Part shown: piece after piece, positions 55,742 to 64,000 of the stretch
Position numbering within the stretch: position 1 is the first letter of the stretch
How the letters are laid out: every line of letters starts with the position of its first letter
From: Rhodosorus marinus
Lineage: Eukaryota; Rhodophyta; Stylonematophyceae; Stylonematales; Stylonemataceae
Direction of reading: 5' to 3'
NCBI GenBank assembly: GCA_029953675.1
Contig: JAMWBK010000003.1
Location: 682,001 to 746,000 of the forward strand
DNA length: 64,000 nucleotides
Translations under genes and position numbers: made by a program
The notes under the pieces: generated by a model
What the model saw: only the letters and a program-made list of their open reading frames with translations
Databases searched by the model: none
Told to the model about the DNA's origin: nothing

Positions 55742-57154
55742 ATGGCTGGGCTCTGGAGGTACTGTGGCGGGGGGTTGGCTGGGTCGTATCCGAGGGTATT
55801 GGAGTTTTCGAGGAGGGCGGGATGGAGAACCATGCACACGCTTCAAGTGGATGGGGGCGATGGCGAGGGTTCTCAGGGAGTGAAGCTGTTTAACTCGAGC
55901 TGGACTTTTGATGATATCCCGTCCTCGCAGCTGGTGAGGTCGGTTGCTGTGCTGAAGATGACTCAGTATGAGCCTGTAGTCAAGTATGGCCCTAAGCTGT
56001 TCAGCATGGCGCAGAGCATACCGGTGGTTAGAGAATCGGCCAACTTCGTGGCGAAGAGGACGTTCTTCAAGCAGTTTTGCGGTGGAGAGACGCTCGAAGA
56101 GTGCGTTCCGCTTGCAGATCGGCTGCAACACAAAGGCGTCGCCTGTATTTATGACTATTCGGTAGAGGCCTCCCCAGAAAAGAAGGGACTGGCCCCTTCT
56201 CCCGCAAGTTACGATCAGACTGCACGGATCATATCAGACTCTATTGGATTCGCACACCGTCATGGACATCGAGCGTTTGTTTGTGTGAAAGTTAGCGGGG
56301 TTGTCAACGACTCAGTTCTAGAGAAAACCAGTGGTGCAATGATGTCCGGAAATCTGAAAACTAATATGAGGCAAGCATTGAAGAATTTGAAGTTCGAAAA
56401 TGCCCCAGGCCTGACCGGAAACGAAGTAACAGAGTTCATGGCTGGGCTTGACAGACTGGATATGATATGCCAGGCAGGACATCAGCTCGATGTGCCTGTA
56501 CTTATTGATGCTGAGCAGTACTCATTGCAGGCTGCGATTGATCTGTGCGCAGTCGCGATGCAGGAGAGATACAACAAGGACAAGCCATTGATATACTCCA
56601 CGCTTCAGTCGTACCTTAAAACAGCTCCAGCGCGGCTAGACTTTTTGAGAGAAAGCGCTTCAGAGGACAACTTCAAGTACGCTCTGAAACATGTGCGCGG
56701 GGCGTACATGGTGTCAGAAAGAAAGCTTGCCGAAAAGAGCGGATATAGCTCGCCAATTTGCGAGTCAGAGAGTCTTACGCATCAACAATACGATAATCAT
56801 TCCCGGCAGATGCTCCATGACGTGTCAGAAAACGGAGCCGCTGCTCTCTTTGCGACGCACAACGCCAGCTCCCTCAGGAGCATCGCGGAAGACTGCTTGA
56901 GGATGAATATTCCGAAATCGTCTCCCCGTCTCCACTTCGCCCAACTGTACGGAATGGGGGACACGCTGACCATAGGCATGGCAAAGGCTGGGTTCAACGC
57001 TGCCAAGTATGTACCATATGGCCCAATATCGGAAGCTCTCCCCTACCTTTCAAGGCGGCTGGAGGAGAACAACAATGCGCTGAGCGGTGCTCCAGTTGAT
57101 ATTCAGATGTTCACTGAGGAGCTGAAGAAGCGCGACCTCATCCTCAGGCTGTAA
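55742..57154 (+). CDS. PRODH: Proline dehydrogenase (mitochondrial, FAD-dependent)
   Basis: Single exon, 470 residues from ATG 55742; the longer frame from 55655 starts with GTG. The N-terminus MAGLWRYCGGGLAGSYPRVL and a basic stretch (EFSRRAGWRT) form a mitochondrial presequence. The barrel domain shows FCGGETLEECVPLADRLQHK, GVACIYDYSVEASPEKK, VPVLIDAEQYSLQAAIDLCA, LIYSTLQSYLKTAPARLDFL, KHVRGAYMVSERKLAEKSGY, LFATHNASSLRSIAEDCL, HFAQLYGMGDTLTIGMAKAG and KYVPYGPISEALPYLSRRLE with EN. The last block (GMGD...KYVPYGP...PYLxRRxxEN) is the family's substrate- and FAD-binding signature. The enzyme oxidises proline to pyrroline-5-carboxylate and passes electrons to ubiquinone at the inner membrane. 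No P5C dehydrogenase is fused, unlike bacterial PutA. It lies downstream of a large AT island and a strongly G/T-rich leader. Confidence 0.95.
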   Translation: MAGLWRYCGGGLAGSYPRVLEFSRRAGWRTMHTLQVDGGDGEGSQGVKLFNSSWTFDDIPSSQLVRSVAVLKMTQYEPVVKYGPKLFSMAQSIPVVRESANFVAKRTFFKQFCGGETLEECVPLADRLQHKGVACIYDYSVEASPEKKGLAPSPASYDQTARIISDSIGFAHRHGHRAFVCVKVSGVVNDSVLEKTSGAMMSGNLKTNMRQALKNLKFENAPGLTGNEVTEFMAGLDRLDMICQAGHQLDVPVLIDAEQYSLQAAIDLCAVAMQERYNKDKPLIYSTLQSYLKTAPARLDFLRESASEDNFKYALKHVRGAYMVSERKLAEKSGYSSPICESESLTHQQYDNHSRQMLHDVSENGAAALFATHNASSLRSIAEDCLRMNIPKSSPRLHFAQLYGMGDTLTIGMAKAGFNAAKYVPYGPISEALPYLSRRLEENNNALSGAPVDIQMFTEELKKRDLILRL

Positions 57155-57916
57155 ATAGGAAACCGCATTGTATAGTATCACGACCTCAACTGACGAGCAG
57201 TGTCAAGGGGTAATGAAAAGGTTTCCATGTCGTTTTAATAAAAGCAAATAATTTTTGAAGCACGCAACCAAAAGTCGGAGCAGACGACGACTCCTTTTTT
57301 TTTGGCAGTTGTGCAAAGTCGCGTAGTACAGACAAACGCTCACGTCTTCCAGCACGTGCTGCTCACATCAACAAAAGAGCCAAAACTCCAATCCTGCTAG
57401 AAAGAAGACGTGTCTTGGCAGCGCCAATCGACCGCATCAAGAGTAAGCACCGCGTTCATTCAGATTTTGATGCGCCGAGTAAAGAGCGAAAAACATCGCA
57501 ATCCTTCAAAGCCGTAGAAACTCATGCGCTGCGGTTGAAGCATTCCACCAAGCCCCAGCTGGTGATCTCTTTCCACAAGCTAACACACGCACCGCCTCTT
57601 CATCCCGTTCCATCTGTATTGAAATCTTGCGCCGTGCTATTGAGCTGTCCCGTTGTACCCTCACCATTGTTCGAGGATTCCAATTTGGACTCAAACAGGC
57701 TCAGCGTAAGCATCTCCTCCTCTGCCCGTTTGGCTTTCCTCCTGTTGCTCCTAAGGAACGAAAACACAACCCAAATCCTATTCAGTTGACAACCGATAAA
57801 CAGTGACACACTACTGTCTCCACTCGCGGAAAGAAACTATGACGATGTTGCTTCCGTAAGCTTCCGAGTACGGTTCATGAGACCAAGAAACGGGGCTCGC
57901 CCACGGAGCGCCAAGC
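57155..57916. other. Convergent 3' spacer
   Basis: Gap between the proline dehydrogenase stop and the stop of the minus-strand membrane protein. Open frames on both strands at 57415-57809 overlap one another and have no similarity; neither is called. It lacks an AT island. Confidence 0.5.
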
Positions 57917-58523
57917 TTACCAGGTCTTGTAGATCAGATATGCAAGATTCAAAAGTCCACATATGATCGCGACACCATAAAGAGTCACGAAACATGCCCA
58001 GCCACCTGCCGTGAAGTCACCTGAAAACCCATGCGAGATTACTCGTCAGTGCCCGCTCTATCTGGACGAAGCAAGAGTGATTTACACGTAGCAATGGCCC
58101 TTCTCCTTCTCCAAATCAAGTCATTGGGGATCGCAGTGGGATCCCAATTGGGATCGCATTGAGAAGCCCCGCCCTGCCTCGAGAGGTCTTAGACTAGGCA
58201 TTTGCAAAAAGGCGGTGCAAATCATGGGCGACAAGTAACTTACTCTCACACCAGCAATCGATGTTCTCCGTCAATGTTAAGTTCGTTGGAAAAGACCCAT
58301 TCTGAAAAATAAGTGGCTGATTTACACAACAGAACCAGTCGTTCAGAGCGTTGTCCTCGGGGCAGTCACAGCTGACCTGCCCTCCCAAGAAAGGATACTG
58401 AGCGCAAAGCTCCTTATCAGTCACAACGTAGTCACACCTGGAATCATACACTTCGCTAGAACTCCCCAAGACGCCGCAGACGACTAGAGCCAATCCAACG
58501 ACCACAGTCCCTCTCAGACCCAT
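57917..58523 (-). CDS. Cysteine-rich type I membrane protein of unknown function
   Basis: Two exons: 58523-58243 and about 58019-57917. The start ATG 58523 gives a classic signal peptide (MGLRGTVVVGLALVVCGVLG, then SSSEVYDS). The luminal domain of about 75 residues has eight or more cysteines: RCDYVVTDKELCAQYPFLGG, QVSCDCPEDNALNDWFCCVN, and LTLTENIDCWCES, with possible N-glycosylation sites (NGS, NLT). A GTAAGT donor joins exon 2 in phase, giving DFTAGGWACFVTLYGVAIIC and GLLNLAYLIYKTW, a C-terminal TM helix with a very short cytosolic end. The pattern suggests a small disulfide-stabilised ER, Golgi or surface protein. No named family was recognised. The longer frame up to 58616 precedes the signal peptide and is not used. 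Confidence 0.6.
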
Positions 58524-60278
58524 GTCCGAAAAGTTTTCAGGCTGACCGACCAAATTCAGTTTGTAAAACCCTTCCGGTTGAAACAACTCCCCCACACCTC
58601 TACGTCGCACGAGCACAAGGTTATAAACAGCGCATCAAATAGAAACTCCAAACCTAAAGCTGCACCCAACCCCCAATACTCAGCAACAGACGTTCCAACC
58701 AAGAGCGGCTCTGGTGAAACCAATACGTACACTAAACAACCCAAACCCAAGCGTCACAACCTAAACAAAAAAGCAAGTTTTCGCACATTCACAACCCCTT
58801 CCAAAAAACCCCTGTGCGCTTTCACCCCTTTCTTCTCTCCTCCCAACCAGCAAAAACCACCAGGACCCCCCCCTAACCAAAAACCCACAACCAACCTCCC
58901 TTCAGCCCCCAAAAACTTAAAACAAGACCGAACGTGAACAAGTTCTTCCAACACTCAACAAATTTTCCAAACAAAAACACAATACTCTAGAACCCCTACG
59001 CATACTACTTCCACTTCCACCTTTCCTTCTTCCCTTCCGCCCCCCGACACCCCCAACGTCCCTACTCAACCCCTTCTCACCTCCTCAACCAAACCTCTTG
59101 TCAAGGCGGAAATTCATATCTAACCAAAATACCGACTTTTGGTCATTTATCAGCACTTGACATTAAACGATGAAAAAAAAGAAGAAAAGGTGATGGGTAA
59201 GAGAGGGGCGAGGAATACCTGGAGAGTTCTTACGTCAAATAGCAAACTCTTATAACCCCTCAAAACCGAATAAACGATGAACAAGTCCACTTTTTATTGT
59301 ATAAGATGATATTATTTCTTAGAATAATGAATATTATACGTAATTTATGCATCAGAAACTTTTCTTGCGATATGCGTCAAAAACAAACGAAAAACAAGAT
59401 GGACTCCGATATTCTATAAATGGTATTGTTATTTAAGACATATGAAATTGTGGAGGTAGTTTATTCGTATGCTGTATTGAATTTACTTGATTTATAGAGG
59501 TTTTATATTGTTAAATACGATGTAGGGTTTATGAGACGGTTAGGGTTCGGAGTCGAGGTGGTGTGGGGGGTGAGATGGGGTTTAGGTGGGGGCTTTGATT
59601 AGATCCTTGGCGAGTTGCTGAAGGGTTAACTTTGCTTTAATTGAATAGTTAGATATCCTAGAAAACGATCCGCAGTTGACTATCGATAGAGAGAATGCGA
59701 TCTCGAGGGTTCTCTTTGCGTTGGGTGTCAAATTCGAAGCGAGAGGGGCTAAACTTCCTGAAGTCTGACCTTGCTCCTTATGGGGTTCGCGTCCACCCTC
59801 CCCCATCCGGGTTCTCAAATGGAAACTGGCAGTCCGGCCATCTGCTGGTCCCTATTGATCGTGATTCAAAACGCCCGAGCTGGGCAGTGGCAAAAAAGGT
59901 CGCACGGCGATCCGGTCTTTCGCAAGATTGCAGTCAATCGACAAGACCAGTCTCCTGATCCGCAGCTCACACCGACACAATTCCTTGCAGACCACAGTCG
60001 GTAGCACGGGACCGCAAGCCTGTAATTGGTCAGGATAAATTCCTATTTACGAATAAGAATCTATATTGGTTATAATACGTACTATAATTTTTATAGATAT
60101 CTAATTGGTTATGAATGGTACTATAAGAGTTTTGATTGTATTGGGACTTCAGGTCGGACTATCCGTTTTGCAGTCAAAGAGCTCCTGTCGCGATTCCGGG
60201 TGGGTCGGGTATTGAGTAGATTGGTAGCAGTATATTTAATATATTCTTTTGTTGACGGAAAGAACTTGAGAGAGATGA
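58524..60278. other. Divergent intergenic region with two AT islands
   Basis: C/A-rich leader of the minus gene (58540-59100), AT island (about 59240-59520), G/T-rich patch (59530-59640), then an unassigned stretch with a + frame at 59695-59958 (MRSRGFSLRWVSNSKREGLN). A second AT island (60020-60260) with three ATTGG words directly precedes the RHD3-like gene. The pattern allows a small plus-strand gene in 59.5-60.0 kb, but none could be supported. Confidence 0.45.
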
Positions 60279-62331
60279 ATGTCTGAAATGAAGCGCGGAA
60301 TTCTGATCAATGGTCATGGTGAGTTCAATTCATCCCTTGACCTTGACCTTGGGCCGTCGCACCTGGGGATTGTATCGGTCCTGCCAACGTTTCGTGCTGG
60401 GAAGAGCTCGCTCTTGAACGATCTGTTCTCGACGAGTTTTACTGTGAAACATGGGTTCAAGAAAGGGAGGAAAGAGGATCCCCGCAAAGCAGCGGGGCTT
60501 TCGGTTGAACTCGTTGGACGGGATTTGGTAGTCTTTGATTCTGAGAAGCGGGGGTCTTCTACAACAAAAAAAGTCGTAACGTTACAGGCCTGTCTATCGG
60601 ATGTGGTTGTTTTCATAGTCTTCGAATCTGATCTAGGGAGGTAGGTCTCTGTGAGTCATCAAATCGAGCGATCGACGCGTACTAAACCTTAACTCTTCTG
60701 GCTTCTGCGTAGGAGAGATTCCTTCGACATTGAAGTCATTCAGAGTTTTTTTGTCGATGCATACAAGATATCCCATCCTGAAGGACTGAAATCGAAGCTC
60801 ATCATCCTCGTCAGAGACGTCCATGACGCCGGGACCAGAAAGAATCAGAAGAACATGGAGAGGCTTATTCTCCGGAAACTCGAGAAGCTTTGGTTGTCTT
60901 GTCGACAGGTATTATAGTCTATTCACTATATTCAAAAATGAGCGTTGGATTCCTTGTAAACTTGCAATAGCGCGAACTGAAAGATCGACCCCTTGATCCG
61001 CCTGCAGGATCGGACGGCCAACCTTCGAAGCTTCCTGGACATAGCCGTCTGGCATTTGCCCCATCACCGGCTTAAGTTGGTAGAGTACAGCGAGTCCCTG
61101 AAAAATCTCCACCAGCTTATGATAGACGCGGTAGAAGGCGTAGGTTTATGATATCCCTACTTTGACCGCAAGGACTCTTCATAAGCAGCTCACTTCTGAC
61201 CAACATCAACTCCTTCCAACTTGCTAGGGAAAGTTCTCGAAGTCTATAGATGGGTTCTCCTTCACCACGTACTCACAGTTTGTGTGGACTTCCATGCGGG
61301 AAGACGAGACAGAGATGCTCCCAAAGCTGGCTGACCTGGTTGCCATGAATGACAGTGACGTTCAGTTCGGGAGAATTAGGAGAGAGTCTTGGAGGGTGAT
61401 CGAAGCTTGGAGGCTGCGCGTGGATTCGTCCAGCATAATATTTAATTTTGGTCCAGCGGCCTCCGACCTCTACACCAAAGCCTTGCGAGAGTGCGTCAGC
61501 TATGACTCTTATCAAGAGATCTTAGCGGACGATCTGCGTTCTTACCAGGGCTTGCACGATCTTCTGTTTCCTTTGACTAGATTTGATGAGAAGACGTCCT
61601 CATTTAGTGAAAATAGATTCAGAAGGACCAGGCGTCAAGAACTAATCGATTTACTGGAGAACGCGATTTCAGGCCTATTCGTTGACCAGCTGAAACTCCT
61701 GCAGAGAGCAGCGAACTCGGAGGTGAGGACGAAGCTGCTAGAAGAAGTGCGAAGATCTGGTATTATCTCTGAGACACGCCAAGATTCCATCACTCGTGAG
61801 GCCATATCGAGGTAAGAAGCACGCTTCTTCGGTCCATATGGTCGGGCGAGATTGACGCTGAATCGCATACTTTGCAGATTTTGCTCCGGTGCCGAGACCC
61901 TTGAAGTTTCCGACCTAAGGCTTAGCGCGTACGCAGCACGAATAGAGCTGGAAAACGCTCTTCATTCTCTGATCACCGGATTCAGTGGCAGCGCTGTAGC
62001 GCAGGGGACTGCCGCCTCCAGAAATGCGCAGCTTAGTAGGAGCAATCGACGGACTTACATTCCGGGAAACATTCTTCCCGGTGTGTCCCTGGGGTTGAGT
62101 GTAACTTCAGAAGTGCGAAATAATGGCTACGGAAACGCACAGTTGTGGTCCAGCTATTCCAACGGTCCTCACACCCTCAATTTAGGTTACGCGAACGATG
62201 CGGACGCCGTTCTACAGCAAGGGGGTGGGGGCGTTCCGTTCATCCGTTTGCAACCTTCGCTGAGGTTTGATATTGATGCGCCGTACATGTGCTCCGAGCT
62301 TCAGAAGAGGCGACAAGGAGGGCGAGGATAA
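60279..62331 (+). CDS. RHD3/Sey1-atlastin-like dynamin-family protein with degenerate GTPase motifs
   Basis: Five exons: 60279-60641, about 60713-60909, 61010 to about 61141, about 61229-61813 and about 61878-62331. The N-terminal GTPase-like domain reads GIVSVLPTFRAGKSSLLNDL, FSTSFTVKHGFKKG, LVGRDLVVFDSEKRGSSTTK, CLSDVVVFIVFESDLGRRDS, LKSKLIILVRDVHDAGTRKN and LRKLEKLW. The order and the RD (G4) motif match RHD3/Sey1, ER membrane-fusion GTPases. However, the P-loop lacks its first Gly (PTFRAGKS), and the DxxG motif is DSEK. The helical domain includes FTTYSQFVWTSMRED as in RHD3 (QxIWxVIKEN). No C-terminal TM hairpin is visible. Instead the tail is Gly/Asn/Ser-rich (VSLGLSVTSEVRNNGYGNAQ, PSLRFDIDAPYMCSEL). 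It may be a pseudo-GTPase or a divergent GBP-like protein. Confidence 0.55.
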
Positions 62332-63683
62332 GCAGATTTGCGAACGAACGCTAACAAGATTTTGTATAAAAGATAGATGAAAAGTTTTGCCTGACGATCC
62401 GTCAGATGTTGGAGGTTGGCCACATCTCCGCCTTGGAGGTCTCTTATCAAGTCTTCTCATTCAAAAATCCAGCGCTGCTCTGGTTCGTTTGCGCGCTTAC
62501 AACTGCGCGGGTAGAGCCCGGGTTGACATACTTTTAAGGCTCTAGCGTCTGAAACCCCACGATGGTAGAAAACGCAGATTGAACGCGGGTTTCTGATCAC
62601 CCCTTCCTCGCCGGCGCCTGCTTTCTCGTCTATGGTCTGCAATCGATTTTTTTGTATTCACGGAGCGCAATCTGGCTTTTGGAGTGCGAGAGATTGTAGC
62701 GTCATCGCGCAGATCAAGCAAGTAAACCCTATTCAGTTTGCTCAAGCCTATATATCGATCCCTTCACGAACAAACTCCAAATCGGGTCTTCGGTGAAAGA
62801 GTCTTGCTAATTTGCGAACGCCGTGCTCATGCTTTAAGAGCAGTAACAGCGCTTCCAATGTCTCAAGCGTTTGGGCTCTGTACAACAATGCCTTTCTCCG
62901 CTAGAGTTCATTGTCATCATCATCACCACACACTCGACTATTCAGAGACACCCCAACCCCAAGAGGGGGGGGGGTTGGAAGTTGGGTGAAACATGATAGG
63001 GAAACGGGCCTCGAAAACTAAGCTGGCGGCGTCAGAGCACCACAGAAAAAATACTTCAGCGAATTGAGAAAGAACTCGAGTGATTGTCATCGCGTCCGCA
63101 AAAACAGCCCACGAAAAAGCCGATCCACACCAAAACTTTCGATCAACCCGAAAGGACCAATTCGAACCTCAAACGACAGGCGGGACAATATCCGCGTGTC
63201 ACAGTCGATTGCAGGGAGCTCACGTTTTCGTAAAAGTCTCCAGAGTACACATCCTCCTTCTGGCGACGCATCATTCCGGCAGTTGACGCCACGGCTCCCC
63301 ACCCCCTCCCCCAACGCCTGGCGACAGCCTGTCCCATGCCATTTTGACTGGAGAAGAAGAGGAAACGAACTGCTCATTGTCGGTGACAATGGGGGATAAG
63401 ATGTGGATGGATGTTTCGGCTTTGGGACGTGAGGGCTTGATGTTTACGTAAGATAATTTTCTCTGATAATCGCTGAGTCTGGTGTGAAAGGAGCTCTAGC
63501 CTGCAGAAGTACGCGCAACTTTTTGTACTTGTGGTAGAAGTGCTTGTTCGGGAAGGTTAGGATTTGGTTTGAACTAGGACGCCCCGAGAGGGGGAAAGGC
63601 GGGGGGGGTGTTGGGTACCTGAAGACCTGGCGGAAGACGAGGCTTTGGACGGCGGCAACTAGTAAAGGTGGGAGGTGGTTATC
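62332..63683. other. Intergenic region upstream of RPB10
   Basis: Spacer between two plus-strand genes. Frames at 62457-62745 (-), 63064-63399 (+) and 63087-63389 (-) overlap one another and lack similarity. The last 250 bases are G/T-rich on the + strand with a G-run near 63600, the leader of RPB10. The minus frame at 63444-63764 is the reverse of this leader. Confidence 0.5.
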
Positions 63684-64000
63684 ATGATCATTCCCGTGCG
63701 TTGCTTCACGTGTGGCAAGGTATGTTTGGTGTGTTCCTACTTGTTTGAAAACCTTCAAGGGCATGGCGATCGTTGGAAATCCTGATGTACAGGGCCTATC
63801 ATCAAGCGGATTCGTGTGGAAGAGGAGCTTGGACGCAGCTTGTCTTAGGATCTAAATGTTTAAGGCTAAAAAGTCGGTGCTCAAAGTCATGTTTCTCGTA
63901 TTTTTTCTCTTTTGCTGTCTCTTTATCATGGGAATAGGTTGTCGGAAACAAATGGTATGCGTACTTGACTCTCCTGAGTGAAGAAAAGACGGAAGGGTGA
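63684..64000 (+). CDS. RPB10: RNA polymerases I, II and III subunit RPB10 (ABC10-beta), 5' part
   Basis: Exon 1 is only 36 nt (63684-63719) and encodes MIIPVRCFTCGK, the invariant start of RPB10 with the first zinc CxxC. A 218-nt intron (63720-63937, GTATGT...ATAG) follows. Exon 2 begins at 63938 and encodes VVGNKWYAYLTLLSEEKTEG in phase 0, matching the family's IVGNKWEAYL...YTEG region. The frame then meets a GTGA that is most likely a donor at the window edge, since the family continues with the CCRRM zinc knuckle and LI...LL helix. RPB10 is a 65-75 residue zinc protein shared by all three nuclear RNA polymerases and needed for assembly. The rest of the gene lies beyond the right edge. Confidence 0.9.

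Noticed and set aside
63444-63764. 106-codon minus-strand frame
   Set aside because: It covers the G/T leader and first exon of RPB10 in antisense; RPB10 is certain from MIIPVRCFTCGK.

Overview
This is nuclear DNA of a eukaryote, not a bacterium. Most genes are split by short GT-AG introns (about 60-110 nt, a few up to about 340). The products are eukaryotic housekeeping proteins: DNA ligase I, COG8, TRAPPC5, TMEM115, SUMO, RIO1, a proteasome beta subunit and RPB10. A bacterial-type RNase HII with an N-terminal extension, a MATE transporter with a transit-like leader and an adenylate kinase joined to DUF3054 suggest a plastid-bearing alga. Two centrin-like genes argue for a flagellated lineage rather than a typical red alga. 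A cryptophyte-like alga would fit, but the species cannot be proved from the window. No virus, plasmid, CRISPR array, rRNA or tRNA was recognised.

Layout from left to right. 0.1-8.1 kb: synaptojanin-like lipid phosphatase (-), CSN8/eIF3k-like protein (+), very-long-chain 3-ketoacyl-CoA reductase (-). 10.7-16.3 kb: MATE transporter (+), COG8 (+), ankyrin protein (-). 17.4-24.9 kb: DNA ligase I (+), TMEM115 homologue (+), proteasome beta-6 (-). 25.3-28.5 kb: an unknown protein (-), SUMO (-), a tiny two-exon gene (+), TRAPPC5 (-). 30.3-41.0 kb: Nudix hydrolase (+), DUF4203/TMEM198-like membrane protein (-), tandem adenylate kinase-DUF3054 fusion (+), RIO1 kinase (+). 41.6-52.6 kb: a 59-residue cysteine-rich protein (-), RNase HII (-), a degenerate centrin-like protein (-), a tubby/LURP-like protein (+), a second centrin-like protein (-), a basic probably organellar protein (-). 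55.7-64 kb: proline dehydrogenase (+), a cysteine-rich type I membrane protein (-), an RHD3/Sey1-like dynamin-family protein (+), and the first two exons of RPB10 running off the right edge.

The non-coding DNA is organised. Divergent intergenic regions contain AT-rich islands rich in CCAAT. Between an island and the start codon the coding strand is usually G/T-rich, so it appears as C/A-rich on the + strand ahead of minus genes. Convergent gaps lack islands. Eight sites in these islands fit a CCAAT-like box, 10 bases, then CACGYGT (one CGCGCGT), which is the geometry of the ER-stress response element of animals and plants. Six of the eight form three pairs, and two of those pairs sit upstream of the two centrin-like genes.

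The genes do not form one pathway. Several nevertheless serve the endomembrane system: the Sac-domain phosphatase, COG8, TMEM115, TRAPPC5, an RHD3-like protein, the VLCFA reductase and a signal-peptide membrane protein. Start codons were moved to real ATGs where the longest open frame begins with GTG or TTG. Exon limits were judged by eye from splice signals, frame and family similarity.
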